A stretch of 64,000 bases of DNA from Aquipluma nitroreducens (GTDB lineage: Bacteria > Bacteroidota > Bacteroidia > Bacteroidales > Prolixibacteraceae), in the NCBI RefSeq assembly GCF_009689585.1, contig NZ_AP018694.1:2991001-3055000 (forward strand), in the 5' to 3' direction. The notes below the pieces were generated by a model. That model was not told the DNA's origin, made no database searches, and saw only the letters and a list, made by a program, of their open reading frames with translations. The translations under genes were made by a program, and so were the position numbers. Shown piece after piece: positions 46,398-54,534 of the stretch (position 1 is the first letter of the stretch; the number at the start of each line of letters is the position of its first letter).

Positions 46398-47054
46398 ATG
46401 CCTTTGCTACCTAAAGAATTTAGAGATAATCTGGTGGACATTGCGAATGATCTCCAGTATGACGATTATCGTAGAACCTTAAGACGAAATTTGAAACCAG
46501 AACTTGATCAATCTGAAAAGGAAGAGATTATTATAGCATGTGAGCGTATTATTTCCTTTTTAAACGGAAAAGAAAAGGAAGAATTTATTAAAGGCTATGT
46601 AGAACGTGAAAGGATAAAAAGAATATTTAGAAGGCAAAGCAAGGATGGGACTCTAAATAGTAAGGACAGTATTACATATACTGGTTTGCCAGAATCTACT
46701 TTTTACAGAAAGATTAAGGATTATGACCCTGTTAAAGATGAAGATGGGAAAAGTCGTTATAAAATAGATGATCTGGATAAAATCGCTAGACTTTTAACTG
46801 ATTCCAGTAATTCCGGTGATTCCTTTAATTCTGCATTGTGTATTGAAACGAACTATCGGTTTGATAGAGCTCGAATGGGCTTCTTTCCATTTAGTGCTGG
46901 AAAGTTTTATAAAATTGTTGGTGAAGATGAGTGGTACAAGTATATATTCAACGATCAATGGAACGTTACTTTAAGAATAGGTAAAAACTCATTTAGTAAT
47001 TATTTTCAGGTTAAAGAAGACTTGGAATCCTTACTATCCCATTTTAATGATTGA
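46398..47054 (+). CDS. Hypothetical protein with possible HTH, 218 residues
   Basis: A basic N-terminal half (YDDYRRTLRRNLKPEL, then RERIKRIFRRQ) leads into ITYTGLPESTFYRKIKDYDP, which looks like a helix-turn-helix. The C-terminal half is mixed. It is the first plus-strand gene of this block and is divergent from the minus-strand run, so a regulator role is plausible but unproven. Confidence 0.6.
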   Translation: MPLLPKEFRDNLVDIANDLQYDDYRRTLRRNLKPELDQSEKEEIIIACERIISFLNGKEKEEFIKGYVERERIKRIFRRQSKDGTLNSKDSITYTGLPESTFYRKIKDYDPVKDEDGKSRYKIDDLDKIARLLTDSSNSGDSFNSALCIETNYRFDRARMGFFPFSAGKFYKIVGEDEWYKYIFNDQWNVTLRIGKNSFSNYFQVKEDLESLLSHFND

Positions 47055-47157
47055 TAAGATTAAATTCCATCTGATATCAACAGCGTTAAGTCGATAGTGG
47101 TCGTATTAAGTGCCTTTCTTCACATATTACCAGGTGTGTTAATTCTTCATTTCACTC

Positions 47158-48466
47158 TACTAGTGATGCGTTAATTTTTAAAATACTTATATAAATAACT
47201 ATATATTAAAACATTACAAGCGTTCTTTGATTTTTTGATTTGAATTGACTTATAGTTTTGCGCCTAAAAAGTGCAAGATTATGAATTCAGGAAAATATGT
47301 TTTTGCCCAGCTATTACAGTTTGTCAGTAAATACGAGTTTGAAAGGTGCGTCGAGCGTTACCAAGGAGATTACCATGTAAGGGAATTGAACTGTTGGAAC
47401 CAGTTTGTTCAACTTTTCTTTGGTCAACTCACTTCCCGGAATTCATTAAGAGATATTTGTACTTGTTTGAAAGCCCATAAAAATAAACTTTATCATTTGG
47501 GCATAAAGCAAAATGTCAATCAGTCTAGCCTTTCACGTGCAAACGAGCGAAGAGACTGGAGGATCTTTGCTGATTTTGGTGAGTACCTGATAAAAATGGT
47601 CAGACCACTATATGCAAACAGTCCAATCCCAAATATTGATATTGACAATGACATATTTGCCCTTGATTCAACAACCATATCTTTGAGCATAAAGCTATTT
47701 AGTTGGGCAAAAGGCAAGTACTCACGGGGAGCAGTAAAGATTCATACACTACTCGATTTAAGAGGAAGCATTCCTGCATTTATATTTATCACAGATGGCA
47801 AATACCATGATAGCAACATACTGGATATCATGGGTCCCATCCCTGAAGCAATATATCTGATGGATAAAGCGTATGTTGATTTTGCCGCTTTATACAATAT
47901 TCATAGAGCAGGTGCATTTTTTGTTACAAGAGCAAAAGTGACATTAGATTACTCGGTTATTGAATGCAATTACAATATTGACGAACGCTCAGGATTAAGA
48001 AGCGATAAGACTATAAACCTAAATGGATATAAGTCTAAAAAACTTTATCCAGAAATGCTTCGACTGGTTGAATATTACGATGACGAGAAAAATATATTGC
48101 TCGTTTTCCTAAGCAATAACTTCGAAGTATCGGCAATGGAAATTGCTTATCTGTACCGTAACCGTTGGCAAATAGAAGTGTTCTTTAAATGGATAAAACA
48201 AAATCTGACGATAAAGAAACTCTGGGGTAACTCAGAAAATGCGGTTGCCCTCCATATCTGGGTAGCTATCTGTACATACCTGATTGTCGCATACGTCAAA
48301 TATTCACTCAAAAGTACACTGTCTATTTATGAGATAATGCAAATCTTAGGCATTTCAGTATTCGACAAGGCACCCGTAAAGGAGCTAATTACTGAATTAG
48401 AAGTCAATCAAAATTTCAAAGAACAATATGATTTATTTAATGATCAATTTTAACGCATCAGTAGTA
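47158..48466 (+). mobile_element. IS4-type insertion sequence with 9-bp target duplication
   Basis: 1309 bp. The 17-bp ends TACTAGTGATGCGTTAA and TACTACTGATGCGTTAA (inverted) differ at one base. ATTTCACTC stands directly outside both ends (47149-47157 and 48467-48475), a perfect 9-bp target duplication. The intact duplication and intact transposase show recent insertion, here into non-coding DNA. Confidence 0.95.
47281..48453 (+). CDS. IS4-family transposase
   Basis: 390 residues from the ATG at 47281 (MNSGKYVFAQLLQFVSKYEF); an in-frame ATG at 47245 is less likely. A DUF4372-like N-terminus leads into the DDE core: FALDSTTISL (first Asp), YLMDKAYVDF (second Asp) and YRNRWQIEVFFKWIKQNL (the Y-(2)-R-(3)-E-(6)-K signature of IS4 elements). 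The frame is intact. Confidence 0.95.
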   Translation: MNSGKYVFAQLLQFVSKYEFERCVERYQGDYHVRELNCWNQFVQLFFGQLTSRNSLRDICTCLKAHKNKLYHLGIKQNVNQSSLSRANERRDWRIFADFGEYLIKMVRPLYANSPIPNIDIDNDIFALDSTTISLSIKLFSWAKGKYSRGAVKIHTLLDLRGSIPAFIFITDGKYHDSNILDIMGPIPEAIYLMDKAYVDFAALYNIHRAGAFFVTRAKVTLDYSVIECNYNIDERSGLRSDKTINLNGYKSKKLYPEMLRLVEYYDDEKNILLVFLSNNFEVSAMEIAYLYRNRWQIEVFFKWIKQNLTIKKLWGNSENAVALHIWVAICTYLIVAYVKYSLKSTLSIYEIMQILGISVFDKAPVKELITELEVNQNFKEQYDLFNDQF

Positions 48467-48514
48467 ATTTCACTCAATAAATTTGCTTGGGTTCAATAGA
48501 TGTATCTCTTAATA

Positions 48515-48946
48515 TCATGATGGATATATCTCTTTGAAACCTTCAAAAATCAATTTAAAGGTTATAAATGTTTTGCCATTATAATCAATATCTTCTACTC
48601 TTATAAATGAAATTCCCAAAGTGTCTAATGCAAGTTCAACCCAATGAGAATTATAGATGTCAGCACTTATAAAAATGTTTCCATCGCTAGCGTTTTGTGA
48701 CCATGAAAATTTTGAAAGAATCCATTCAGGAGTTATTTTAATTTCAGTATTAAACCCATTTTCTTCTGTTAGATATTTATAGTTTTCCGCAAACCCAGTG
48801 GGTCCATTTACAAAAACATTCATTTTGGCAGCGATTTCTTGGCGCTTCCGTTCAGCATCATTTTCTTGTTTCACCCTTCTCTTTATTAACGGCTTCGGGT
48901 TTTTCTTGTTCTTATTTTTACTCTCAAATTGATTCCATTTTAACAT
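48515..48946 (-). CDS. Hypothetical protein, 143 residues
   Basis: Strongly basic N-terminus (FESKNKNKKNPKPLIKRRVK), then a mixed domain ending FITFKLIFEGFKEIYPS. No family recognised. It lies just right of the IS4 insertion. Confidence 0.6.
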   Translation of the reverse strand: MLKWNQFESKNKNKKNPKPLIKRRVKQENDAERKRQEIAAKMNVFVNGPTGFAENYKYLTEENGFNTEIKITPEWILSKFSWSQNASDGNIFISADIYNSHWVELALDTLGISFIRVEDIDYNGKTFITFKLIFEGFKEIYPS

Positions 48947-49058
48947 AAACTTTGTGATTATTTTCTACTATATATAAATATTATCAGGCGCTTTTTAATC
49001 AGAATAAAGATTTTAGAGCCCTGGTAAAAAAATATAAAGCAAAAAATAATAGTTAAAC

Positions 49059-50365
49059 ATGTTTTCAATTTTTAAAAATGGCATCAAAAATACCAAGCCA
49101 GATAAACAACCAATTAGCCTTTCCGATTTGACTAAGTTGATCCGTAATAATCCGGCGGCTGACACTATTAATCAAATAAGGCAGCTCCGTGAAAACGGCG
49201 ATCAAACCTATAAGGAGAGTAAGCGTACCTTAGCTTATATCACGCCCAACTGTGTGTTGAAAAAACGCAGTCTTACGGGGGACTTAGATTATAATGACAA
49301 CTTTCTTTACTTCTCCGGGCACATTTATTTTGATTTTGATGTACGCAATGCTATTGAATTTAAACAAGCAATCATCCAGAAATATAAGCACGTAGTATCG
49401 CTTGTATGTGTTTCTTCTGGTGGGGGGGTATATCTGTTTTGGTAAAAGTCAATATTGAACTTACCAAGGAAAATTTTCAATCCGTATGGGAATACATAGC
49501 ATCCGAAGTTTTTAAAGATGAATTAAAATTGGTTGATACAAAAACAAAAGATATTGGGAGGGCAATGTTTATATCTTCAGACCCTGATGTATTTATTAAT
49601 CATGATAATGAATTGGCAATAAATACTGATGATTTACAGAAGTATAGAAAAACAGAAACAATAAAAAAAGGTACACAACAGGGTATATCCATGAAGATAT
49701 TTAATTATACCTCGTCATGTACCTTTTCCTATCAATTATTACCCTTTAATGAAGTAAAAAAGGTTAATTTGTCTACCCCCTTTGATTCAAAGAATACCGT
49801 CATTGATTATAACCCCATAAAATTTTTAGAATTAAAGTTCCCTAAGGAAGTCTGTGATGGAATAAAACATAGTTTTTATGCTTCATGCATTCATCGCTTA
49901 GTTTATTTGAACCCAGATTTAGAACCAAGTTATATCTATTCGTTTCTATTCTATACCAATAAATACAAAGCTAACCCTCCAATGGAACCAAGATCATTGA
50001 GACGATTGTTTGAATACGTATATAATCAGACCAATCAGGAGGATTATGTATATAATAATGATAGGGTCAAGAATTTTCATTTGAATAAAGAAGTATTCCT
50101 TACTAAAGAAGATAAAGTATCAATAATGAATAAGTGTAATGGGAAGATTAGGAGTAATAAATCCATAACAAAAATACTTGAAGCTAAGGCAGAATTACAA
50201 TATAGAAATGAAAAGATTACTCAAAATAAAGTGTCTGAAATCAGTGGGTTAGGCATTCAGACTGTTAAGAAGTATTACATGATTGAAGATATTTATGATA
50301 TCAATTTGATGGTTGAAGAAATAAATAATCAGTATTTAGGTAATTCAGGTTTAAAAATAAAATAA
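49059..50365 (+). pseudogene. BT4734/VirE-N-like protein, frame broken at a G7 tract
   Basis: The first part (49059-49445) carries the BT4734-like/VirE N-terminal fold with LAYITPNCVLKKR, GHIYFDFDVRN and VVSLVCVSSGGG. It hits a stop just after a G7 run (49422-49428). Another frame continues as ISVLVKVNIELTKENFQSVW to 50365, including an HTH-like tail (ITQNKVSEISGLGIQTVKKY). With 8 G (or 5) the two join into a single protein of about 435 residues. Such proteins are primase/helicase partners of Bacteroidota mobile elements. Phase variation, a fixed mutation or a homopolymer error are all possible. Confidence 0.82.
49422..49428 (+). other. G7 tract at the frame break
   Basis: Seven G within the SSGGG codons of the VirE-N-like gene. 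Present length puts translation out of frame; a change to 8 or 5 restores it. Confidence 0.8.
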
Positions 50366-50434
50366 ACTTCTCACTTTTTTGTGGATATCATATTTTGTAA
50401 GCAATTCAGCTTTCATAAAAATAAATTATAAAAT

Positions 50435-50584
50435 ATGATTAAACAAAAATCATTCACAAAACGAAATTTAGCTTTCAAAATAGATACAACAAAGAATCTA
50501 TTTCAGAAGTATTTTAATCAGAAATATTCTGATAAAAAAGATCAAATTACTGATGTTCTAAATTACAGAGATGAGAAAAACTGA
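50435..50584 (+). CDS. Small basic protein, 49 residues
   Basis: MIKQKSFTKRNLAFKIDTTK opens a Lys-rich reading frame with natural composition, ending DVLNYRDEKN. It follows the VirE-N-like gene by 69 bp and precedes the next gene by 32 bp on the same strand. Could be a small DNA-binding protein; no family recognised. Confidence 0.5.
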   Translation: MIKQKSFTKRNLAFKIDTTKNLFQKYFNQKYSDKKDQITDVLNYRDEKN

Positions 50585-50616
50585 AAGAGATTAAAAATTT
50601 TAAAAAAAAGTAAACC

Positions 50617-50964
50617 ATGAAAAAGAAACTAACAAAACAAGACGTAATATTATCTGAATTAACATTTGAAATTCTATTCCTTTTAGAATTTGATAATAAA
50701 TATTACGATCATATTTATTATACAAATTCTGCAAAACCATCAGATATAAGAGATTATTATATTAGAAATATATCAATAATGTCATTAAGAAGTATGGAAT
50801 ATTGTGAAAACGAATTAGAAAAGAATAATTATGTTGAAAATATTGAAAGTAAAACATACTTGAGAATATTTGATGTATATGCCAACTATATAGCTGAATA
50901 TTCAACTGAAGAAGATTATCAAGTTTATGTAAAATTATTAGCAGCATTAAAATATAAAAACTAA
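50617..50964 (+). CDS. Hypothetical protein, 115 residues
   Basis: MKKKLTKQDVILSELTFEIL; helical, Tyr- and Glu-rich, soluble. No family recognised. Probably co-transcribed with the small gene upstream; an 18-bp hairpin follows at 50988-51027. Confidence 0.6.
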   Translation: MKKKLTKQDVILSELTFEILFLLEFDNKYYDHIYYTNSAKPSDIRDYYIRNISIMSLRSMEYCENELEKNNYVENIESKTYLRIFDVYANYIAEYSTEEDYQVYVKLLAALKYKN

Positions 50965-50987
50965 GCTACAACAACCCACTTAATGCA

Positions 50988-51027
50988 GATGATCTAATTT
51001 TGTCAGAATTGACGAAATTGGATCATC
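50988..51027. terminator. Long hairpin after the 115-residue gene
   Basis: GATGATCTAATTTTGTCA and TGACGAAATTGGATCATC pair over about 18 bp with two mismatched or wobble positions. No strong T run follows, so it may be an attenuating or binding structure rather than a classical terminator. Confidence 0.5.
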
Positions 51028-51048
51028 TATCGGTAGTGATCGATAAAT

Positions 51049-51448
51049 CTATTGTGGCTTAACATCTCGTTCGACCTTATTCTTCTTATTTGTATTCTCT
51101 TTTGATTTTTCGTTATTATCCTTTTTGAAAAGTGGATTTTTAATCTCAATTAAATGTTGATATAAATAAGATTGATGATCATGGTTTGTACGGAAGATGG
51201 AATATAATGATTTTTACATTGTTGATGTCTGTAGTAAGCCATGAGTTAATGTCTTTGATTAGAAGTAATCTTATCTGTCGAATACTAGACAACCTCTTAG
51301 AACTCACTCCTGCAATTTTGGTAATTGAAACTTATGAAAATTTTTAAATTTACAGTCAAAATAGAATTCAAAAAAATTCTTTTCCTTAGATGTGATGAAT
51401 ACATATATCAATACAACTATCGAATAATAAAAAATTAAAAATAGAAAT
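51049..51448. other. 400-bp stretch with a minus-strand coding remnant
   Basis: On the minus strand 51049-51205 reads as natural, Lys/Asn-rich protein (SIFRTNHDHQSYLYQHLIEI, then KNPLFKKDNNEK, stop) without any start codon, so it looks like the tail of a lost gene. The rest holds no gene I can support. Confidence 0.35.
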
Positions 51449-51898
51449 ATGAAAGTAAATAATGTAAATGTGAACAGTAAATTGTTCTTAACTCAAAACT
51501 TCAATTACGATGGAGACGGATTGATGTTTGAATTAAAAGAGATATTAGATGAATTCCATTTTCAGCATACAGGTATAGCTTTTATTGTCGATGATGAAGA
51601 TCAAGCAATTGTTAGAGCATTTGAGTGGTACAATAAAATATATATCAGAAAAAAAAATAAGGCAATGAACGAACTTGATATAAATAATTTTTCCGATCAT
51701 GAAATTCGTGTATTTCTAATTGGTAACAGAAATCTTTTGGTTCCAGAACTCGCAACAAAAGAAGAAATAGAAAATGAATTAGGTCGTGAATTTGATGAAG
51801 ATGAATGGTATGATTTCTCAATTTTTGTTGATCGTTTTTTTGAGGATGTAAAAGAATCTTTTATAACCAAAATCGTTGTAGAGTGGCCAAATGTATAG
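51449..51898 (+). CDS. Hypothetical acidic protein, 149 residues
   Basis: Acidic, with FIVDDEDQAIVRAFEWYNKI, then a helical linker (ATKEEIENELGREFDEDEWY). No family recognised; no signal peptide. AT-rich codon use like its neighbours. Confidence 0.62.
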   Translation: MKVNNVNVNSKLFLTQNFNYDGDGLMFELKEILDEFHFQHTGIAFIVDDEDQAIVRAFEWYNKIYIRKKNKAMNELDINNFSDHEIRVFLIGNRNLLVPELATKEEIENELGREFDEDEWYDFSIFVDRFFEDVKESFITKIVVEWPNV

Positions 51899-52101
51899 CT
51901 CTTTTTAGTAATCATCACTGGTTTAATGGTGTTGAATTTAAAAATACAAATGGGAATAGTGATACCGATTGATTGATATACTTATCTGTGAAGAAGTTTG
52001 AAGATTACGACGAAACCTGATATTTGATACACTTTATATTTCAGATGCTTATTTCGAACTAATATAGATCCTATTTTAATATTTTTATTACGTTTGGATA
52101 C

Positions 52102-52668
52102 TTGAACTTTAAGGAATATTTTTATAATTCATTAATTCACATGGAATTGGAGATGGATAAACAGCAGATTGATTATACCAGCAATGAAACAGATTGTCCT
52201 TTTGCATCAAATAGTCCTTTATCCCAAATAATGGTCATTGATCAAAACCCATTACTTTCTGAAGAAAAAATAGAGCTTGCTTTAAACTTACTTAATAAGA
52301 TAAGAAATAGTGATACTCTGGCTGATAATGAAAAGCTTGAAGCTTATATTTATATCCATCAAAAAATGGATTTGAACGAATGGCTTCTCCCTGTAGTCAA
52401 AGAATTTATCCATTTCGGTATTGAAAAAATGAAATTATATCTCTATCAAAGGAATCAATCATCGAAAGGAAAGTTGGTGGATTTACATAGCTATGTTGTA
52501 CTTACAAATCCATTCACTAGTAGAGCAAATGAAATTGACTTTATGGGATGGCCAGGCATAGAAAAAGAACAAGCTTCATTTCATGAATGGTTGGCAAGAG
52601 CTAGAGCTAAAAGAGCATCTCTTGAACCAAGGGATTATGAAATAGAAGATTCCATTTCAAACGATTGA
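52102..52668 (+). CDS. Hypothetical protein, 188 residues
   Basis: MNFKEYFYNSLIHMELEMDK; soluble and helical, with a C-terminal basic helix (HEWLARARAKRASLE). A second possible start is the Met at 52141. No family recognised. Confidence 0.6.
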   Translation: MNFKEYFYNSLIHMELEMDKQQIDYTSNETDCPFASNSPLSQIMVIDQNPLLSEEKIELALNLLNKIRNSDTLADNEKLEAYIYIHQKMDLNEWLLPVVKEFIHFGIEKMKLYLYQRNQSSKGKLVDLHSYVVLTNPFTSRANEIDFMGWPGIEKEQASFHEWLARARAKRASLEPRDYEIEDSISND

Positions 52669-52904
52669 CAAATAATATTTTACAATCAATTTCAATTTAA
52701 TCTTCAAGAAAATATTGGTTTAATATTTTGATTGTCTGAATACTTAAAAAGCTGAAAAATAAACAAGAATATTTTCTTTAAACACCACGTATTTAGCTGA
52801 AAAGTCACGATAATTATCAGAATTCAGTTCTTTTTGAGCTGATTTTTTTGAGATTATGAAAAAACGTGGACACAAAAAACTGGAAGGGTGGTCGGCATGC
52901 GTGT

Positions 52905-53046
52905 TTTTTCATAATATTCTAAAGTAAGAGTTGATGGGTTTGGTGGGTATTAAAAGGTTATTTCTCTGGAGAAAGGCGTTGATCATTTCAGCAAATAAAA
53001 TAGCAAGACACCCACCTGATTTTATTTGGTGTGATTATTTAATTCA
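52905..53046. repeat. Imperfect direct repeat flanking the two-repeat protein gene, copy A
   Basis: The segment with AGCAAATAAAATAGCA followed by a CACCCACC stretch recurs at about 54265-54393 with moderate divergence. One frame (from an ATG at 52934, 52 codons) reads SANKIARHPPD; the other copy gives SANKIAGHPPD without a start. The 560 bp from 52669 to 53232 hold no other gene I can support. Confidence 0.55.
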
Positions 53047-53239
53047 TACTTCAAGCAAAAAACATTTAAGGTATAATCCCATAAATTATTAATCGAGATG
53101 CCTGTATTTTTGCCAGTATTGACAATTTTAGAATCGAGTATTAAATAGATTATAAGGATCAGATTAAATGCAGACAAATAATCTTGACCATTACTTAATA
53201 CATTATAAATCAGGAAATAATTAGAATTGTTTTTAAATA

Positions 53240-54052
53240 TTATAACATATCTGAAGATATTTCACCTTCTTCTGCATATCTAAAATACTCATCAAATGTC
53301 CATCTTTTGATAGATAAGATTGAGTCATCACCAGGATAACCAATATGTAAGTAAAGTGGACGGTCATATAGAATCGTATAAGATTTATTGATCGAAAACT
53401 CAAAAACTTCTCCTGTGTCATTATCCACCAAATCACCACTCAAAATACAAACAGCTACATTGGATTGAGTCTTTTTTGAAGAAGTTCTTTTATCCCTATG
53501 GGGATTTTTCTTAATTACTTCTATTTCTGAAGCTACTTCACCTTCCTCTGCATATCTAAAATACTGTTCAAATCCCAATCTATTGAATGTTAAGTATGAG
53601 TCATAGCCAGGATAACCAATATGTAACCAAAGTGGGTGGTCATAAAGAATCTCATACGTTTTATTCTTTGAAAAACTCAAAACCTCTCCTGTGCTATCAT
53701 CCACAAAATCAGCACTCAAAATACAAACAGCTATAGCGATTTGACTATTCTTTGATTCAATTGATTTATCACCAAAGAGATTCTTATTTTGAGCTTCTAT
53801 ACCCACTTCAAAAATATTAATATTATTTTCGGAACAAACATCGAAGCATTTATCCATAAGAATATTCCTTTCTTTTACCTCTTGCTTCGTATAAGTTGGT
53901 TTATGGGTTTCTCCGTTTATATAACAATTAAAATCTTTCTCAGGATGAAAAACTACCCCTTCAACATTATGCAGATAATTGAAGAACTCCCATACATCAT
54001 CAATAGTAGTAATTGATTTCGGAAGTGAATTTGGCTTTGGATTTTTTCTCAT
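53240..54052 (-). CDS. Hypothetical protein with two tandem ~70-residue repeats
   Basis: 270 residues. An N-terminal helical part (ITTIDDVWEFFNYLHNVEGV) is followed by two copies of a beta-rich unit: [AV]VCILSxD[FL]VDxxTGEV, then YxILYDxPLxLHIGYPG, then FRYAEEGE, around residues 100-180 and 195-268. No signal peptide, no family recognised. The gene sits between two imperfect direct repeats (52905-53046 and 54265-54393), as if it were a cassette. Confidence 0.72.
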   Translation of the reverse strand: MRKNPKPNSLPKSITTIDDVWEFFNYLHNVEGVVFHPEKDFNCYINGETHKPTYTKQEVKERNILMDKCFDVCSENNINIFEVGIEAQNKNLFGDKSIESKNSQIAIAVCILSADFVDDSTGEVLSFSKNKTYEILYDHPLWLHIGYPGYDSYLTFNRLGFEQYFRYAEEGEVASEIEVIKKNPHRDKRTSSKKTQSNVAVCILSGDLVDNDTGEVFEFSINKSYTILYDRPLYLHIGYPGDDSILSIKRWTFDEYFRYAEEGEISSDML

Positions 54053-54264
54053 TATGAAAGGTCTTTGATTTTTATTGTATTTAATTTAAATCCAGGAATA
54101 TTACGGAATTGATTTAAATCTAAAAAAATTATCTGAAGAATACCATCGAATTGGTTTTTTTGCGCAATAATTTGATCATCTATAATTCGTTAGAAGAGTA
54201 TTACAAAGATTTCAAATTCAATACAATAAACCATATATTCACTATTTTTGTGTCCACACATTTA

Positions 54265-54393
54265 GCAATATTTTAAAGTAAATGTTTGTTTTTGATAGGT
54301 TTAAGACGTCATTCACCTAGGCAAGGTATTTCATCAATTCAGCAAATAAAATAGCAGGGCACCCACCGGATTTGTTTGGTACGAATAATTAAG
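54265..54393. repeat. Imperfect direct repeat, copy B
   Basis: Matches 52905-53046 over several blocks, best over AGCAAATAAAATAGCA plus the CACCCACC stretch. Both copies have the same orientation and lie about 1.35 kb apart. Confidence 0.55.
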
Positions 54394-54534
54394 TCTCATT
54401 CATTCTTCCATCATCCAGAGCGATAAAATGATAAGCTGAGAATTTCAATACTTACCAATTTATTATAAAACGCAATTTCAAATAAAAACTATCTTTGGGA
54501 TTGTTTTAATCCAAAAATCAGAATATCCACCGGA

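Noticed and set aside
45600-46400. Retron or reverse-transcriptase-associated non-coding RNA
   Set aside because: No reverse transcriptase is present in the window and no msr/msd-like paired repeats were found.
52934-53092. 52-codon gene within direct repeat copy A
   Set aside because: The matching frame in copy B lacks a start and stops early; the similarity is better explained by a DNA repeat.
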